A DNA stretch of 64,000 nucleotides, taken from CALCHX01 sp035761165. GTDB lineage: Bacteria > Gemmatimonadota > Gemmatimonadetes > Gemmatimonadales > Gemmatimonadaceae. Below, piece after piece: positions 27,891-35,853 of the stretch. The position numbers and the translations under genes are program-made. Within the stretch, counting starts at the first letter, position 1. Every line of letters starts with the position of its first letter. The notes under the pieces are model-generated. The model was not told the DNA's origin, searched no databases, and saw only the letters and a program-made list of their open reading frames with translations. The DNA is taken from the NCBI GenBank assembly GCA_035761165.1, contig DASTRO010000128.1, forward strand, positions 1-64,000, written 5' to 3'.

Positions 27891-28012
27891 AGCGATCAGC
27901 GGGCAGCGATCAGCGATCAGCTATCTGCGATCAGCGGAACGGCCTCCGATCGACCAGTACTGGCCGGTCCGAGGCCGTTCCGCTGATCGCTCATCGCTGA
28001 GCGCTGTTCGCT
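27891..28012. repeat. Palindromic heptamer array, word AGCGATC, with long central hairpin
   Basis: Seven units from 27891 to 27939 (AGCGATC, AGCGGGC, AGCGATC, AGCGATC, AGCTATC, TGCGATC, AGCGGAA) and five reverse-complement units from 27978 to 28012 (TTCCGCT, GATCGCT, CATCGCT, GAGCGCT, GTTCGCT). The inner parts form a perfect 20-bp inverted repeat, 27927-27946 with 27971-27990, around 24 bp that contain the palindrome CCAGTACTGG. It fills the gap between bshB1 and the end of the exporter operon on the same strand. Confidence 0.85.
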
Positions 28013-28016
28013 CGCC

Positions 28017-29279
28017 TCACTCGTGCCGCAGTGCCTCCACCGGGTCCAGGCGTGCCGCCCGTGCTGCCGGGAGCATGCCGAACACGATGCCCGTGAGCGC
28101 GCTGGCCGCCAGCGCCGCGACGATGGCCATCGGCGGAGTCTCGGCCGGTACCGACGTGGCGCTGCGCACGATCAGTGCGGCCGCCGTGCCGAGCACCAGC
28201 CCGACCGCGGCGCCGATGCTGGTCAGCGTCGCCGCCTCCACCAGGAACTGCCAGAGGATCGTCCCGCGCGTGGCGCCCAGCGCCTTGCGCACCCCGATCT
28301 CGCGCGTGCGCTCGGTGACCGAGATCATCATGATCGCCACCACGCCCACGCCGCCCACCAGCAGGCCCACGCCGGAAAGGGCGATCATGATCACGAAGAA
28401 GACGCCGAAGAAGCCGTTGTAGACCTCGAGCAGCTTGTCGGAGGTGACCAGCGCGAAGGTGTTCGGCTGCGCCGGCTTCAGGCCGCGCATGCCGCGCAGG
28501 AGCGCCGTCACGTCGTCCATCGCATCCACCTGCGCGACGTCGGCGCGCGGCTTCACCGTCACGTCGATCCAGCGGGTGCTCACCCGCAGGTATCGCCGTG
28601 CCGACTCCAGCGGGACGATCCCCTTCGGCGAGTCGCCGCTCGTCGACGAGCCCGGCTTGCCGAGGAAGCTGGCGGTGTAGTGGTAGACGCCGATGACGCG
28701 GAAGGGCACGCCGCCGACGTCGATCTCCTTGTCGAGCGGGTCGGATTCGCCGAACAGCTCCGCGGCCAGCTTCTCGTTGATGATCACGACGCGCGCGCCG
28801 TTCGCCGCCTCGGCGTGCGTGAAGCTGCGTCCCGGGTAGATGTCGCCGCCGTCCACCGCCGTCCAGTTCGCGGTGTAGGCGTCCAGCCCGGCCGAGGAGA
28901 GGAAGCGGTCCTTGTACTTGTACGAGGCGCCCCAGCCCACATGGGCCGTCGCGGCCTGAACGGACGCGAGCCGCCCGATCGCCTCCGCCTCGGCGAGGCG
29001 GATGGGTGGGTTGCGGCGCCAGGGGGCGTTCTCGTCGTCCTCGAAGCTCAGCTCGATGGGGCGGCGGTAGACGTAGAAGCTCGTCGGCCCGGCGGATTCG
29101 AGGTCCTTGGCGACGCTCTGGTTGATCCCGTGCACCGCCGACGACATGGCGACGACGACGAACACCCCCACGGCCACGCCGAGGATCGTGAGCGACGCCC
29201 GCACCTTGTTGGCCCGGATCGACTCGAAGGCGATCCCGACGCCCTCGAAGATCGTGAACAGCCGCGCGCCCAGGCTCAC
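28017..29279 (-). CDS. ABC transporter permease, MacB type (second permease)
   Basis: 420 residues. TM1 near residues 25-50 (ASLTILGVAVGVFVVVAMSS), a periplasmic MacB core domain at about 55-285, then three TMs of the FtsX domain (about 295-410) with TERTREIGVRKALGATR and the ending RLDPVEALRHE. No ATPase domain, unlike E. coli MacB. GTG start at 29279 has AGGAG about 9 nt upstream inside the end of the previous permease gene. Last gene of the exporter operon. Confidence 0.88.
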   Translation of the reverse strand: MSLGARLFTIFEGVGIAFESIRANKVRASLTILGVAVGVFVVVAMSSAVHGINQSVAKDLESAGPTSFYVYRRPIELSFEDDENAPWRRNPPIRLAEAEAIGRLASVQAATAHVGWGASYKYKDRFLSSAGLDAYTANWTAVDGGDIYPGRSFTHAEAANGARVVIINEKLAAELFGESDPLDKEIDVGGVPFRVIGVYHYTASFLGKPGSSTSGDSPKGIVPLESARRYLRVSTRWIDVTVKPRADVAQVDAMDDVTALLRGMRGLKPAQPNTFALVTSDKLLEVYNGFFGVFFVIMIALSGVGLLVGGVGVVAIMMISVTERTREIGVRKALGATRGTILWQFLVEAATLTSIGAAVGLVLGTAAALIVRSATSVPAETPPMAIVAALAASALTGIVFGMLPAARAARLDPVEALRHE

Positions 29280-29283
29280 CGCG

Positions 29284-30525
29284 TCACTCCTGCCGCAGCG
29301 CGGCGATCGGGTCCAGCCGCGACGCGCGGCTGGCGGGGTAGATGCCGGCGACGATCCCCACCCCGGCGCCGAGCAACGTGGCGGCCACGATCGACCAGGG
29401 CGCCACGCTGGCCGGCAGCGGCGTCGCGGCAGCGATGCCCTGGGCGAGGGCGATGCCGAGCGTGATGCCGATCGCCGCACCGACGGTGCTCAGCGTGGCC
29501 GCCTCGACGAGGAACTGCGCCAGGCTGTCGCGCCGCTTGGCGCCGAGCGCCTTGCGGATCCCGATCTCCCGCGTCCGCTCCGCCACCGCCACCAGCATGA
29601 TGTTCATGATGACGATCGCCCCGACGATGAGCCCGAAGGCGGGGAGCACCACCCCGGCAGCCACCAGGTTGGCCTTGATCTTGTCGAAGAAGGCGAGCGC
29701 GCCCTCCGAGGTCTGCAGCGCGAAATCGTCCTCGACGGCCGGTCGCAGATGGTGCCGCCCCCGCATCAGGCCGCGCACGATCTCCATCGACTCGGCCATC
29801 TGCTCGGAGGTGGGCGACTGGAAGATGACGGCGTCCACCACGCCCGGAGGATTGACCACCCGCCGTAGCGGCGAGCGGTATGGCGCGATGACGAACTGGT
29901 CGAGGGACATGCCGAAGATGGAGCCCTGCGACTCGGTGACGCCGACCACCGTGTAGGGCCGGCCGGCCAGGCGGAGCTCCTGGCCGATCGGGTCGAGATT
30001 GGGGAAGTAGCGCTTGGCCACCTCCGGGCCGATGACGACGACCGACGAGCCGAGCTGCAGCTCCTGCGCGCTGAAGGCGCGCCCCTGCGCCATGTCCAGC
30101 CGCTTGATCGTGAAGTAGTCGCCGTCCACCGCCGACGCTTCGAGATCCTTGGGCGAGGCGTAGCGCGACTGCACCGAGACCTGGTCGGTGCTCGTGTGCG
30201 CCCACCGCGTGCCGGCCGGCAGCTGCGTGGCGAGCGGCTCCACGTCCGACACGCGGATGCGCGGCCGTCGCAGCCACGACAGCCACGTCTCGCGCGTGAC
30301 GTTGCCGGTGACCATGTTGGGCCGCTGGCGCAGCTCGAACGTGTTCACCCCCATCAGCTTGCCGATGAACTCGTTCTCCATGTAGTTCCCCATCCCCTCG
30401 ACGATCGAGACGACGGCGATGAGGAACATGACCCCGATCGTCACGCCGAGCAGCGTGAAGAAGCTCTTCAGCTTCTGCACCCGGATGGTGGCGAGTGCGA
30501 GGCGGACCGCGTCGAGGAAGGGCAT
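29284..30525 (-). CDS. ABC transporter permease, MacB type (first permease)
   Basis: 413 residues with the same architecture as its downstream neighbour: TM1 (SFFTLLGVTIGVMFLIAVVS), periplasmic core domain of about 240 residues, then three TMs with AERTREIGIRKALGAKR and the ending RLDPIAALRQE. The two permeases are clearly paralogous and probably form a heterodimer with the separate ATPase. Encoded 16 bp after the ATPase. Confidence 0.88.
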   Translation of the reverse strand: MPFLDAVRLALATIRVQKLKSFFTLLGVTIGVMFLIAVVSIVEGMGNYMENEFIGKLMGVNTFELRQRPNMVTGNVTRETWLSWLRRPRIRVSDVEPLATQLPAGTRWAHTSTDQVSVQSRYASPKDLEASAVDGDYFTIKRLDMAQGRAFSAQELQLGSSVVVIGPEVAKRYFPNLDPIGQELRLAGRPYTVVGVTESQGSIFGMSLDQFVIAPYRSPLRRVVNPPGVVDAVIFQSPTSEQMAESMEIVRGLMRGRHHLRPAVEDDFALQTSEGALAFFDKIKANLVAAGVVLPAFGLIVGAIVIMNIMLVAVAERTREIGIRKALGAKRRDSLAQFLVEAATLSTVGAAIGITLGIALAQGIAAATPLPASVAPWSIVAATLLGAGVGIVAGIYPASRASRLDPIAALRQE

Positions 30526-30541
30526 GGGGGCGCCGATGCGC

Positions 30542-31357
30542 TCAGTGGCCCTGGACGTACTCGGGGATCACCCGGCTCGGCGGTCCGTCGTTCGAGATCA
30601 CGCCGTCGCGGAGCACGACGACCCGGCGCGCGTGCTGCGCGATGTCCGGCTCGTGCGTCACCATGATCACCGTCTGCCCCTGCTGGGCGAGCTCCTCGAA
30701 GACCTTCATGATCTCCTCGGAGGTCTTGGAGTCCAGGTTCCCGGTGGGCTCGTCGGCCAGGAGGATGGACGGATTGTTGACCAGCGCCCGCGCGATCGCG
30801 ACGCGCTGCCGCTGGCCGCCCGAGAGCTCGTTGGGGCGATGGTGCAGGCGCTCGCCCAGCTGCACGCGCTCCAGCGCCTCGGTGGCGCGCCGCTTCCGCT
30901 CCTCCGAGGAGACGCCGGCGTAGACCAGCGGCAGCTCCACATTGTGTAGCGCGGTGGCCCGGGGCAGGAGGTTGAACGTCTGGAAGACGAAGCCGATCTC
31001 CTTGTTCCGCACCCGGGCCAGCTCGTCGTCCTTCATCTTCGAGACGAGCTGGCCGTTGAGCCAGTACTCCCCCTCGTTCGGCGTGTCGAGGCAGCCGATG
31101 ACGTTCATCAGCGTCGACTTGCCGGAGCCGGACGGCCCCATGATGGCCACGTACTCGTTGCGGCGGATGGCGATGTTCGCGCCCCGCAGGGCGCGCACGA
31201 TCTCCCCCCCCATGTCGTAGTGCCGCTGCAGGTTGCGGGTCACGATCACCCACTCGCGTCCCGGCGTCTGGCCCGCGCGGTCGACGACCGCCTGGCGTTC
31301 CGCGGTGGTGGCCAGGCCGGGCTCGGAGTCCCGCAGCACGTCGGGCGTCACGCTCAC
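30542..31357 (-). CDS. ABC transporter ATP-binding protein, MacB/LolD type
   Basis: 271 residues. Walker A GPSGSGKST at 74-82, Q-loop VFQTFNLLPRATA, signature LSGGQRQR near 178, Walker B ILLADEPTGNLDS, and H-loop VTHEPDIA. The N-terminal 35 residues are a family-atypical extension. GTG start overlaps the adaptor's stop (GTGA). It energises the two adjacent permeases. The MacB/LolD subfamily carries lipoproteins, peptides or macrolides; the cargo is unknown. Confidence 0.92.
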   Translation of the reverse strand: MSVTPDVLRDSEPGLATTAERQAVVDRAGQTPGREWVIVTRNLQRHYDMGGEIVRALRGANIAIRRNEYVAIMGPSGSGKSTLMNVIGCLDTPNEGEYWLNGQLVSKMKDDELARVRNKEIGFVFQTFNLLPRATALHNVELPLVYAGVSSEERKRRATEALERVQLGERLHHRPNELSGGQRQRVAIARALVNNPSILLADEPTGNLDSKTSEEIMKVFEELAQQGQTVIMVTHEPDIAQHARRVVVLRDGVISNDGPPSRVIPEYVQGH

Positions 31358-32664
31358 TTCTCCCCCTTGGTAGTCGCCGGTCCCTTGGCGTCGGTGGCGC
31401 CGGCCACGGGCGTCTCCCGCACGAGCGTGCCGTCCTTCAGCTCGCGGATGGCCTGGTACGTGCCGCCCACGATGCGCTCGCCCTTCTGGAGACCGCTCAG
31501 CACCTCGAAGTACTTCTCGCCGGCAATGCCCACCTCTACGGGGCGGAAGGTGACTTTGTTGTCGGCGCCGACGATGAACACGCCCTCCACGTCCCGCTTG
31601 CCGAGCTCGCGGGTGGGTCCACGCCGCCCGGCCAGCGTCAGCGTGGCGGTGTCGCCCTGGGCCACCGGCTCGTTCTCGCGCACCGTGAGGGCGATGATCG
31701 GGATGGAGAGCACGTCCCGGCGGATGTCGGTGACGATCTTGGCCGTCGCCGAGAAGTCGGGGCGCGTGTCGGGCGGCGCGTCGGCCAGCTCGATCGTCAC
31801 CTCGTAGTCCACCGCCTGGTCACCCTGCGCCGTGCCGGCCGCGCCGGCCAGCACCGAGCTGTTGGAGATCTTCACCACGCGGCCGACGAACGTCGTGTCC
31901 GGGAAGGCGTCGATCTCCACGACGGCCGAGTCGCCGACGCTGATGCGGGAGACGTCGGTCTCGTCCACCTTCACGTTCGTCTCCAGCACGCTCATGTCGG
32001 CGATCGTGAGCAGGGTCGCGGCGTCCTTGTTCAGGGTGCCCATGATCGCCGTCTCACCGTTCTCCACGTTCAGGCGCGTGATGCGCCCCGACATCGGCGC
32101 CACGATGGTCGTCTTGCCGAGGGCCGCCTGGGCGTCGCGCACCGCCGCCTCCGACTGCTCGACGCTGAAGCGGGCCGCCTCCAGCAGCGCCTGCTGCACC
32201 TCCATCTGCGTCTTGAGCGTCTCGAGCTGCTCCTGGGAGACCAGCTGCGCGTTGGCCTGCTTGATCTGCGCCGAGCGCTCGTAGTTGCGCTGGGCCTGCA
32301 GGAAGTTGGCGCGCGCCTGCGCCTCCTGCGCCTTGGCCGAGGCCAGGGCGGCCTGGCTGCGCTGCAGCGCCGCCTCGTACTGCTGCGGGTCGATCTGGAG
32401 CAGGAACTGTCCCTTGCTCACCATCTGCCCCTCGCGCACGGCGAGGCGCACGATCTTGCCGGTGATGTCCGAGCTGAGGTCCACCTTGGTCCGCGGCTGC
32501 ACCTGCCCGCTCGCCGTCACCGATGCGACGAGGTCACGGGCCTCCACCTGCTCGATCCGCACCTCGGTCGCGTTGCCGTCGCGCTTGAAGGCGGTCAGGG
32601 CCAGCAGCCCACCCACCCCGACCACGGCGATCCCCAGGATCGACCACTTCAGTTTCTTGCTCAT
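31354..32664 (-). CDS. Periplasmic adaptor (MacA/HlyD family)
   Basis: 436 residues. One N-terminal anchor (WSILGIAVVGVGGLLALTAF), barrel-sandwich halves (SGQVQPRTKVDLSSDI... and IVAPMSGRITRLNVENGE), a long coiled-coil hairpin of Ala/Gln/Glu-rich sequence at about 95-180, then beta-barrel and membrane-proximal domains. MacA-type adaptors bridge the permease to an outer-membrane TolC channel. The ATG is preceded by GAGGAGCAAC, an excellent ribosome site. Sits between tolC and the ATPase. Confidence 0.9.
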   Translation of the reverse strand: MSKKLKWSILGIAVVGVGGLLALTAFKRDGNATEVRIEQVEARDLVASVTASGQVQPRTKVDLSSDITGKIVRLAVREGQMVSKGQFLLQIDPQQYEAALQRSQAALASAKAQEAQARANFLQAQRNYERSAQIKQANAQLVSQEQLETLKTQMEVQQALLEAARFSVEQSEAAVRDAQAALGKTTIVAPMSGRITRLNVENGETAIMGTLNKDAATLLTIADMSVLETNVKVDETDVSRISVGDSAVVEIDAFPDTTFVGRVVKISNSSVLAGAAGTAQGDQAVDYEVTIELADAPPDTRPDFSATAKIVTDIRRDVLSIPIIALTVRENEPVAQGDTATLTLAGRRGPTRELGKRDVEGVFIVGADNKVTFRPVEVGIAGEKYFEVLSGLQKGERIVGGTYQAIRELKDGTLVRETPVAGATDAKGPATTKGEK

Positions 32665-32717
32665 GTTGCTCCTCGGTGCGCGCGGCGCCGCCGCGCGATG
32701 GGACTCGGGTGGGGGGA

Positions 32718-34190
32718 TCAGCGCAGCGGCCGGCCGACGGCGCCCTCGAGGGCGGCGTAGGCGCGGTGGAACTCGTAGATGGCGTTGATGCGGTCGACCT
32801 CGGCGCGCGTGTACGTGTCGCGGGCCTGGGAGAGCTCGACGAAGTTGCTGGCGCCGACCCGGTACCGCTCCTGGGCGAGGAGCAGCGCCTGGCGCGCGGT
32901 GCGCGCGTTCTGCTCCTGCAGCTGCACGGCCTGGAAGTCCGACATCAGCGTCAGGTAGGCCCCCGTGACGTCTGCCGTGAGCTGGAGCTCCTGCGCGCGG
33001 GCGCGGTACTGCGCCTCGTTCCGCTGCACCTGCGCCTCCTGCAGCCGCTGCTCCCGGCTGAAGCCGTTGAAGATGGGCAGGCTGAGCGAGGCCTGGATCG
33101 ACCACGGGTTCTGCGTGAAGTCGAAGGGGAACGCCCGATTGCCGGCGCGGATCTCCGAGATCTGCTCCGGCGAGAGCGTGAGCGCGCTGCAGTCGGGGAC
33201 GGTCGGCGGGAGGCCCACCAGCTCGCGCAGGCTGTTCTCCGACTCGCAGCCGCCCCGCAGGTTGCCGAGCCGCTGGCCGATGAGGAAATCGTCATCGGTG
33301 AACTGGCTCGTGTACCCGCCGATGCCGGTGCTGACCGAGAGCGAGGGGAAGTACTCGCTCCTCGCCTGCGCTACGCCGATGTCGCTGGCCCGCCGGCGCG
33401 CCCGCAGCGCGGTGAGCGTCGGGTTCTGTGAGCGGGCGAGCTGGAGCAGCTGGTCGAGCGAGAGCTGCGGCTGCTCGATCGGGAACTCGGTGGTGAGCTG
33501 GACGCCTTCGGGCTGGGTGACGCCCATCATCTGGAAGAGCCGCAGCTTCTCCACCTCCGCCTGGTTCTGCGCCTGCAAGGCCGCCACCTGCTGCTGGCCG
33601 AGCGCGACCTCCGCCTGCTGCACCTCGAGTGGCGTGGCCGAGCCGACGCTCTGGCGGATGCGGGCCAGCTCGAGCTGGGCCTGGGTGGTGGCGACCAGCG
33701 TGTCCTGCAGCCGGGCGCGGGCCTGCTGCTGGAGCACCGCCAGATACTGCTGGGTGACGTCCATCCGCAGCGTGGCCGCGCTGGCGGCGATCTCGGCTTC
33801 CGTCGCGGTGGCGCTCGCGCGCTGCGCCTTCGGCGCCAGGATCGACGCTCCGCTCAGGTTCAGGTTGGCGCTGATGCTGTAACCCGAGCTGATCTGATCG
33901 CCCGAGGCGCCGAAGGCGACACCGTTGATCAGCTGCGGGCGCCCCTGCCGGAACTGCGTGCTGAACGAGCTGTTGATGTTGGGCAGCAGGTCGCCGTACG
34001 CGCTGCGGACGGCCGCGCTGGCCCGCCGCCGGCCCTCCACCGTCTGGAGGTACGTGGGGTTGTTGCGACGCGCGATGTCGAGCGCCTCGTTGAGCGAGAG
34101 GACGGGGCCGACGGACGTGGGCGCCGGCGTCTGCGCAGCGAGGGGTGCGGCCGTCAGGCAGACGGCCAGCGAGCAGAGCAGAAATCGCAT
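32718..34190 (-). CDS. TolC family outer membrane protein
   Basis: 490 residues. Signal peptide ending PLAAQ (about residue 20), followed by two outer-membrane-efflux repeats of long amphipathic helices: ALDIARRNNPTYLQTVEGRRRA and LLQLARSQNPTLTALRARRRA mark the repeat starts. Outer-membrane exit duct for the exporter encoded downstream. ATG 34190 is chosen because the signal peptide begins there; an in-frame extension lacks one. First gene of the operon, with a leader of about 120 nt. Confidence 0.9.
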   Translation of the reverse strand: MRFLLCSLAVCLTAAPLAAQTPAPTSVGPVLSLNEALDIARRNNPTYLQTVEGRRRASAAVRSAYGDLLPNINSSFSTQFRQGRPQLINGVAFGASGDQISSGYSISANLNLSGASILAPKAQRASATATEAEIAASAATLRMDVTQQYLAVLQQQARARLQDTLVATTQAQLELARIRQSVGSATPLEVQQAEVALGQQQVAALQAQNQAEVEKLRLFQMMGVTQPEGVQLTTEFPIEQPQLSLDQLLQLARSQNPTLTALRARRRASDIGVAQARSEYFPSLSVSTGIGGYTSQFTDDDFLIGQRLGNLRGGCESENSLRELVGLPPTVPDCSALTLSPEQISEIRAGNRAFPFDFTQNPWSIQASLSLPIFNGFSREQRLQEAQVQRNEAQYRARAQELQLTADVTGAYLTLMSDFQAVQLQEQNARTARQALLLAQERYRVGASNFVELSQARDTYTRAEVDRINAIYEFHRAYAALEGAVGRPLR

Positions 34191-34215
34191 CGGGGAGAGT
34201 CCTGAACTGGAGACG

Positions 34216-34231
34216 CCCCCCGTACGGGGGG
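34216..34231. promoter_or_regulatory. GC palindrome in the tolC leader
   Basis: CCCCCCGTACGGGGGG is a perfect 16-bp palindrome about 25 nt upstream of the tolC start. It may be an RNA hairpin near the ribosome site or a protein operator. A second imperfect hairpin occupies about 34279-34304. Confidence 0.4.
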
Positions 34232-34314
34232 GTGGCAAAACGGGTTTCAGCCCGGTCGGGAGGGTGGACCGGGCGAGACCGGCGCTCCTGACGGAGCGCG
34301 CCGGACAGCGACGA

Positions 34315-34320
34315 AAGATA
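34315..34320 (-). promoter_or_regulatory. -10 box TATCTT for the exporter operon
   Basis: On the minus strand TATCTT is followed by TCG, identical to the box before the SRP RNA. It lies 22 bp beyond the stop of the upstream gene and predicts a leader of about 118 nt that contains the two dyads. No TTG-type -35 found. Confidence 0.4.
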
Positions 34321-34342
34321 GCGCGGGCCGCGACCCGCCTGG

Positions 34343-35035
34343 CTACCGGGGAAGCTCCTCGCGGACCGCCGTCAGCTTCTGGCTCGGGAGCGAGACCTTC
34401 AGGACGCGCCCGTCGCCGTCGGTCCAGACGATCCGCTCGGCGCCACCGGGCTCCGTGAGCACCAGCCGGGTGGCTGCCACGTCGCGGCCGCCGATCGCGA
34501 GCCGCTCCTTGCTGGGACTGGCACGCAGCACGAGCTGGACGTTGCGGCGAGGCACCAGCACCGGCACGGTCGGGGCGTCGGCGGCGCGTCGGGCCACGAA
34601 GTAGTAGTGATGGAAGACGCCGTCATCGAGCACCAGCGTCCCGTTGCCGGTGCCGTACTCGCGGGCCGATCGGCTGGTCGCGCTCTGCGCGTCCACCCGG
34701 ATGCGGCCGGGTGACACCTGACCGGTGGCGCGCTCCACCATCTCCCCGCCGCTGCGCACCTCCATGCGGTAGGCGAGCGGCGCGCCTGCCGCGTTGGCAC
34801 TCAGTACCGGGTGGAGGGTGCGGCCGTCGAGCGTCACCGTGGCCTTTGCCTCGTAGGTACTACCATCGATACCGGGGAGGCGCCGGATCTCGAACTCCTC
34901 GCGGCCAGCGGGGGTGCCATCCCGCGTGATGACGAACGCCCCCTTGTCCACGACGACGACCTGCGCGGGCGCGATACGGCCGCTGCCCACGAGGAGGGCG
35001 GCGAGAACGAAGGCGGGAACGGGCAGAGAGCTCAT
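34343..35035 (-). CDS. Secreted protein of unknown function
   Basis: 230 residues. Signal peptide with cleavage likely after RIAPAQ (about 25). The mature part is beta-rich (FVITRDGTPAGREEFEIRR, YEAKATVTLDGRTLHPVLS, RIVWTDGDGRVLKVSLPSQ) without catalytic motifs I recognise. The pattern, repeated strands including one that reads as a substrate conversion readout (GDGRVLKV), resembles periplasmic beta-barrel or lipocalin-like proteins of the DUF3108 kind, but I cannot confirm that. 64 bp downstream of the creatininase gene on the same strand. Confidence 0.75.
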   Translation of the reverse strand: MSSLPVPAFVLAALLVGSGRIAPAQVVVVDKGAFVITRDGTPAGREEFEIRRLPGIDGSTYEAKATVTLDGRTLHPVLSANAAGAPLAYRMEVRSGGEMVERATGQVSPGRIRVDAQSATSRSAREYGTGNGTLVLDDGVFHHYYFVARRAADAPTVPVLVPRRNVQLVLRASPSKERLAIGGRDVAATRLVLTEPGGAERIVWTDGDGRVLKVSLPSQKLTAVREELPR

Positions 35036-35099
35036 GAGAAGGGGAGAAGGGGGCAAACCAGTGCTACCCGACGGGCTCGCCGGGGGTCCGGCGCGGCGG

Positions 35100-35840
35100 T
35101 CAGGCCTCGGCCGGGGCGGCCTGAAAGATCCGCTCGGCGATCCGGGAGCGGATTCGCTGGTACAGTCGGGCGCCCTTGTCGGCCGAGGCGGCCGAGGGTC
35201 GCCCGATCGAGCCGGCGCTCCCCGGGGGTGGGCGCAGCCAGCCCTGACGGTAGCGCCGCAACTCCTCGCGCGCGAGCATATAATCCTGCGCGAGGTCGAG
35301 CCGGACGAGCTCGGGGGCCAGGTGGAGGAGGAGCGAGGTGTCCACTTCGTCGCCATGCATGGGCTGCGTCTGGGCGTCCAGCAGGTCGGCCATCGGCACG
35401 GCGAAGACATCGACGACCCGCACCCGGGCCGACATCGTGATCACGGTGGCGAGCGCCTCCTGGTGAGGGTCGTGCTCGTGGGCCGTCAGCAGGATGAATT
35501 CGCGCACCCCGCCCAGCTCCCACTGGCTCAGGAGATCGTTGAGCATCCGATGGAGAGTCTTCTTGCGCAGCGACGTGTTGCCCGGGACGCCGCGCTCGGT
35601 GTCTACATTGACGCCGTACTCGACCGTGGGGGCACGAAGGACGCCGAAGCTGGCGGAGAGATCGTCGGCCAGCCGCTCGACGATGATGGTGTCGCAGCCA
35701 AGGGGGAGATGTGGCCCGTGGGCCTCGACGGTGCCGACGGGGATGATGAGCCGCGGATCGCGGGCGATGAGCTCCGCGACCTGATGCGGCAGGAGCTCCT
35801 TGAGGCGGCGCGGTGAGCCGGCGAGTGGCGATGCGGTCAT
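35100..35840 (-). CDS. Creatininase family amidohydrolase
   Basis: 246 residues. Metal-binding block IPVGTVEAHGPHLPLGCD (E39, H41, H44, D50), a second region with TAHEHDPH, and MHGDEVDTSLLLH. The family includes creatininase, MftE peptidase and FAPy deformylase; nothing here selects among them. The C-terminal 50 residues are Pro/Ser-rich and basic. ATG 35840 is favoured; it is divergent from the histidine kinase gene and the 5' ends are only about 14 bp apart. Confidence 0.85.
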   Translation of the reverse strand: MTASPLAGSPRRLKELLPHQVAELIARDPRLIIPVGTVEAHGPHLPLGCDTIIVERLADDLSASFGVLRAPTVEYGVNVDTERGVPGNTSLRKKTLHRMLNDLLSQWELGGVREFILLTAHEHDPHQEALATVITMSARVRVVDVFAVPMADLLDAQTQPMHGDEVDTSLLLHLAPELVRLDLAQDYMLAREELRRYRQGWLRPPPGSAGSIGRPSAASADKGARLYQRIRSRIAERIFQAAPAEA

Positions 35841-35853
35841 CGGGACGGCTGGC

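Noticed and set aside
28023..29465. Plus-strand frame opposite the permeases
   Set aside because: His/Arg-rich shadow; permease motifs and coupled starts are on the minus strand.
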